7,883 nt of DNA from Bacteroidales bacterium UBA2295 (GTDB lineage Bacteria > Bacteroidota > Bacteroidia > Bacteroidales > Tenuifilaceae): NCBI GenBank assembly GCA_002345825.1, contig DDWD01000218.1, positions 1 through 7,883 of the forward strand, written 5' to 3'. A model generated the notes under the pieces. It did no database searches, was not told the DNA's origin, and saw only the letters and a program-made list of their open reading frames with translations. Shown here in pieces: positions 7,101-7,883 of the stretch; the first letter of the stretch is position 1, and every line of letters starts with the position of its first letter. The position numbers and the translations under genes were made by a program.

Positions 7101-7883
7101 TGCAGGTGCAACATCAAGTTATAGCATAGATATCCATACAGATGCCACTACCAAGTATTTTCATAACTTAACGGTAAACAATCCGGGGCAAAACGGAACG
7201 CTATCGGGTAGCAATATAACCATACACAACAACCTAACCATTACGGCAGGCACACTTGCTGGCGCGGATAGGGATATCACCGTTAGGGGTAACATAACCA
7301 ACTCGGGCACAATTACCAATACAACCGGAAATGTTATTCTTACAGAAAGGGGAATTGTAAGTGCTATAAGTGTGGGTTTCAGTACCCCCTTCTCCGATAT
7401 ACCCACTATTACTATTGCCGACCCACCACCATCTGTACCACCCGGAATAACTGCCACTGCAGTACCATTGTTTAATGGAACACCTACAGTAGCTGACCCT
7501 TTACCACTGATTGGCATATTGGTAACCAATTCGGGAAGTGGCTACACAACTCCTCCTTCAGTAAGCATTGTTGGAGGAGGAGGAATGGCGACAACCAATG
7601 TAACTACTAACACCCAGCACGCCATTGGAGGTGATGGCAATGGGGTATTTGGCAATTTGGTGGTGGATGAGGAGCATCCTGCAGACCTATCTCAAGAGGT
7701 TACTTATCTTACCGCTAAGCAAGCTGTAACTGGCACAATGACCCTTGCCAATGGAATCTTTGATTTAAAAACGCATAATCTTGATGTTGAGGGCACACTT
7801 CACAATAATACCATAGCATACTACTCAAACCAAAGAATGTTTCGTACCGATGGAAACCATGGCGATGGGGGTTTAACAAGAAC
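4102..7883 (+). CDS. Giant secreted surface protein with LamG domain and beta-strand repeats, C-terminus beyond window
   Basis: The frame is open from the ATG at 4102 to the right edge, giving at least 1,260 residues with no stop. A signal peptide covers residues 1-27: basic R3, R7, K8 and K10, a hydrophobic core, and cleavage likely at TWA|QN. Residues about 34-253 form a LamG/concanavalin-like jelly roll, with LWLRS (42-46), DWSDISGNANHS (61-72), LRFDGTNDF (94-102) and the closing GDISEVIVYRKAL (233-245). Residues 254-430 resemble the region that often follows LamG in Bacteroidota (ENYLSSRYDITL, then HDVVGIGTTDGT). An SGNWNDHLTW segment lies at 439-448. From about 455 on, beta-strand repeats with 'GGT' turns dominate (499-506, 813-820, 838-845, 868-877), suggesting a beta-solenoid. 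A Pro/Gly-rich insert sits at about 1090-1168. I see no cysteine in the whole translation and no catalytic motif. The likely role is adhesion or glycan binding at the cell surface. Export by the type IX system is inferred from style, since the C-terminal sorting domain would be outside the window. Confidence 0.93.
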   Translation, partial: MIRYIPRKAKAIVLTISLALASFTTWAQNGPGGVGTSTDNVLWLRSTQGTSTTTNNNPVSDWSDISGNANHSAQVTVGLQPLFISSGMNGLPTLRFDGTNDFLVVPDADNLDNTTGVSVFVVAQPNTPDSQPRGLVSKRVDSGSERAYSLFTYSSSNLYFDAGSDRFNGSDAVTDQPQIFSAVFNGAVANPRSTIYYNGQESGSGNGPTSIGNMASNLHIGILNEGYAQGFQGDISEVIVYRKALNTAERVVVENYLSSRYDITLGDNYYTNTTYNHDVVGIGTTDGTIKQSETTSSGGGILLRELANSLDNTNEFVFSGHDGTAPAEVATDLPTLAEGNITGRSQRVWYVQKTTTDAIDASIGFELSETGLGEGEENQIFYLLFRSGTSGAFSTVSDAQGVLVNGEVWFSVNNADLVDGYYTIARSDKKGKTWYSYKSGNWNDHLTWTLDAGGDLVNGESLTPTTSPTAFSDRVVIKPNYVVTVTDNGIQNALLDVRSGGTVDFGTTTGHIFDAIIGDGTIKLSADNFPDGDASGFADASLGGTVEYSGAASYELSTPRTFRNMTINTDDPAHGVTILANYTLNGNLTVQTGELQLGNSTSTNNLDFSVLHHVLVETNGKILTGDATDTRHQFNLYGDFTIQGEVEFTNRVAANYTAEATDGIVDVNFLSATRNQNLMLEGPSRFYRIEVDKGTTSTYELYIEATDPSYFNLLGFANQGHPDIAQLVSNTNAFALLTGTVRVGANILIPRLNGSGNYNISENATLWVDGGEVTKPSGTAVVVYGKVKVSDGVFNAQINSGITTRLNGVLEVSGGTANLGQFRTSVYGTQHIGGFIQTGGTVNVNQAWGSSGSYYLFTLSYEGNVFTLTGGTLNIRGTNARGSIFINSDPVNQNVNANATLNLISYTTDLSRITSRAPLPTVNFMREGSGSRTFVLEGGITGTTAANQAVLPALPLVTKGTLTIEDNITFNPKGQNVTIGGDYSIGSGATYQAASNITTFAGATSSYSIDIHTDATTKYFHNLTVNNPGQNGTLSGSNITIHNNLTITAGTLAGADRDITVRGNITNSGTITNTTGNVILTERGIVSAISVGFSTPFSDIPTITIADPPPSVPPGITATAVPLFNGTPTVADPLPLIGILVTNSGSGYTTPPSVSIVGGGGMATTNVTTNTQHAIGGDGNGVFGNLVVDEEHPADLSQEVTYLTAKQAVTGTMTLANGIFDLKTHNLDVEGTLHNNTIAYYSNQRMFRTDGNHGDGGLTR

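Noticed and set aside
7161..7529. 122-residue open frame on the minus strand
   Set aside because: It is fully antisense to the large surface protein. The Val/Pro/Gly-rich product is what the reverse of Thr/Asn/Gly-rich repeats gives.

Overview
The window looks like chromosomal DNA from a member of the Bacteroidota. The evidence is threefold. Several genes have upstream boxes of the TAnnTTTG / TTG type used by the primary sigma factor of this phylum. None of the four genes has a clear Shine-Dalgarno sequence. The large secreted protein has a domain style (LamG, then an 'SGNWND' segment, then a long beta-strand repeat region) that is common in Bacteroidota surface proteins. An assignment to Bacteroidales/Marinilabiliales-like bacteria is a guess from the style of the proteins and intergenic repeats. 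It is not shown by the sequence.

Layout: three genes on the minus strand occupy positions 1-3224, and one very large gene runs on the plus strand from 4102 off the right edge. On the minus strand, in order of transcription, there is an M24-family Xaa-Pro aminopeptidase (1830-3224), closed by a strong hairpin terminator (1774-1810). Next is an MscS-type mechanosensitive channel (612-1661) with its own well-formed promoter. Last is a secreted protein of unknown function (1-544) that runs off the left edge and also has its own promoter. An 877-base gap separates the divergent aminopeptidase and surface-protein genes. It holds patchy low-complexity repeats, a small hairpin flanked by direct repeats, a long-loop inverted repeat and the surface-protein promoter.

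The genes do not form an obvious functional operon. The peptidase (cytoplasmic peptide turnover) and the channel (protection against osmotic shock) are housekeeping-type functions. The surface protein has at least 1,260 residues and no cysteine. It carries a signal peptide, a LamG/concanavalin-like domain and a long stretch of beta-strand repeats. It is probably an outer-surface adhesin or binding protein exported by the type IX secretion system, but the C-terminal sorting domain that would prove this lies outside the window.

I found no CRISPR array, tRNA, rRNA, transposase, phage module or defence system. The points most worth a second look are the architecture of the surface protein and the repeat-rich intergenic region in front of it.
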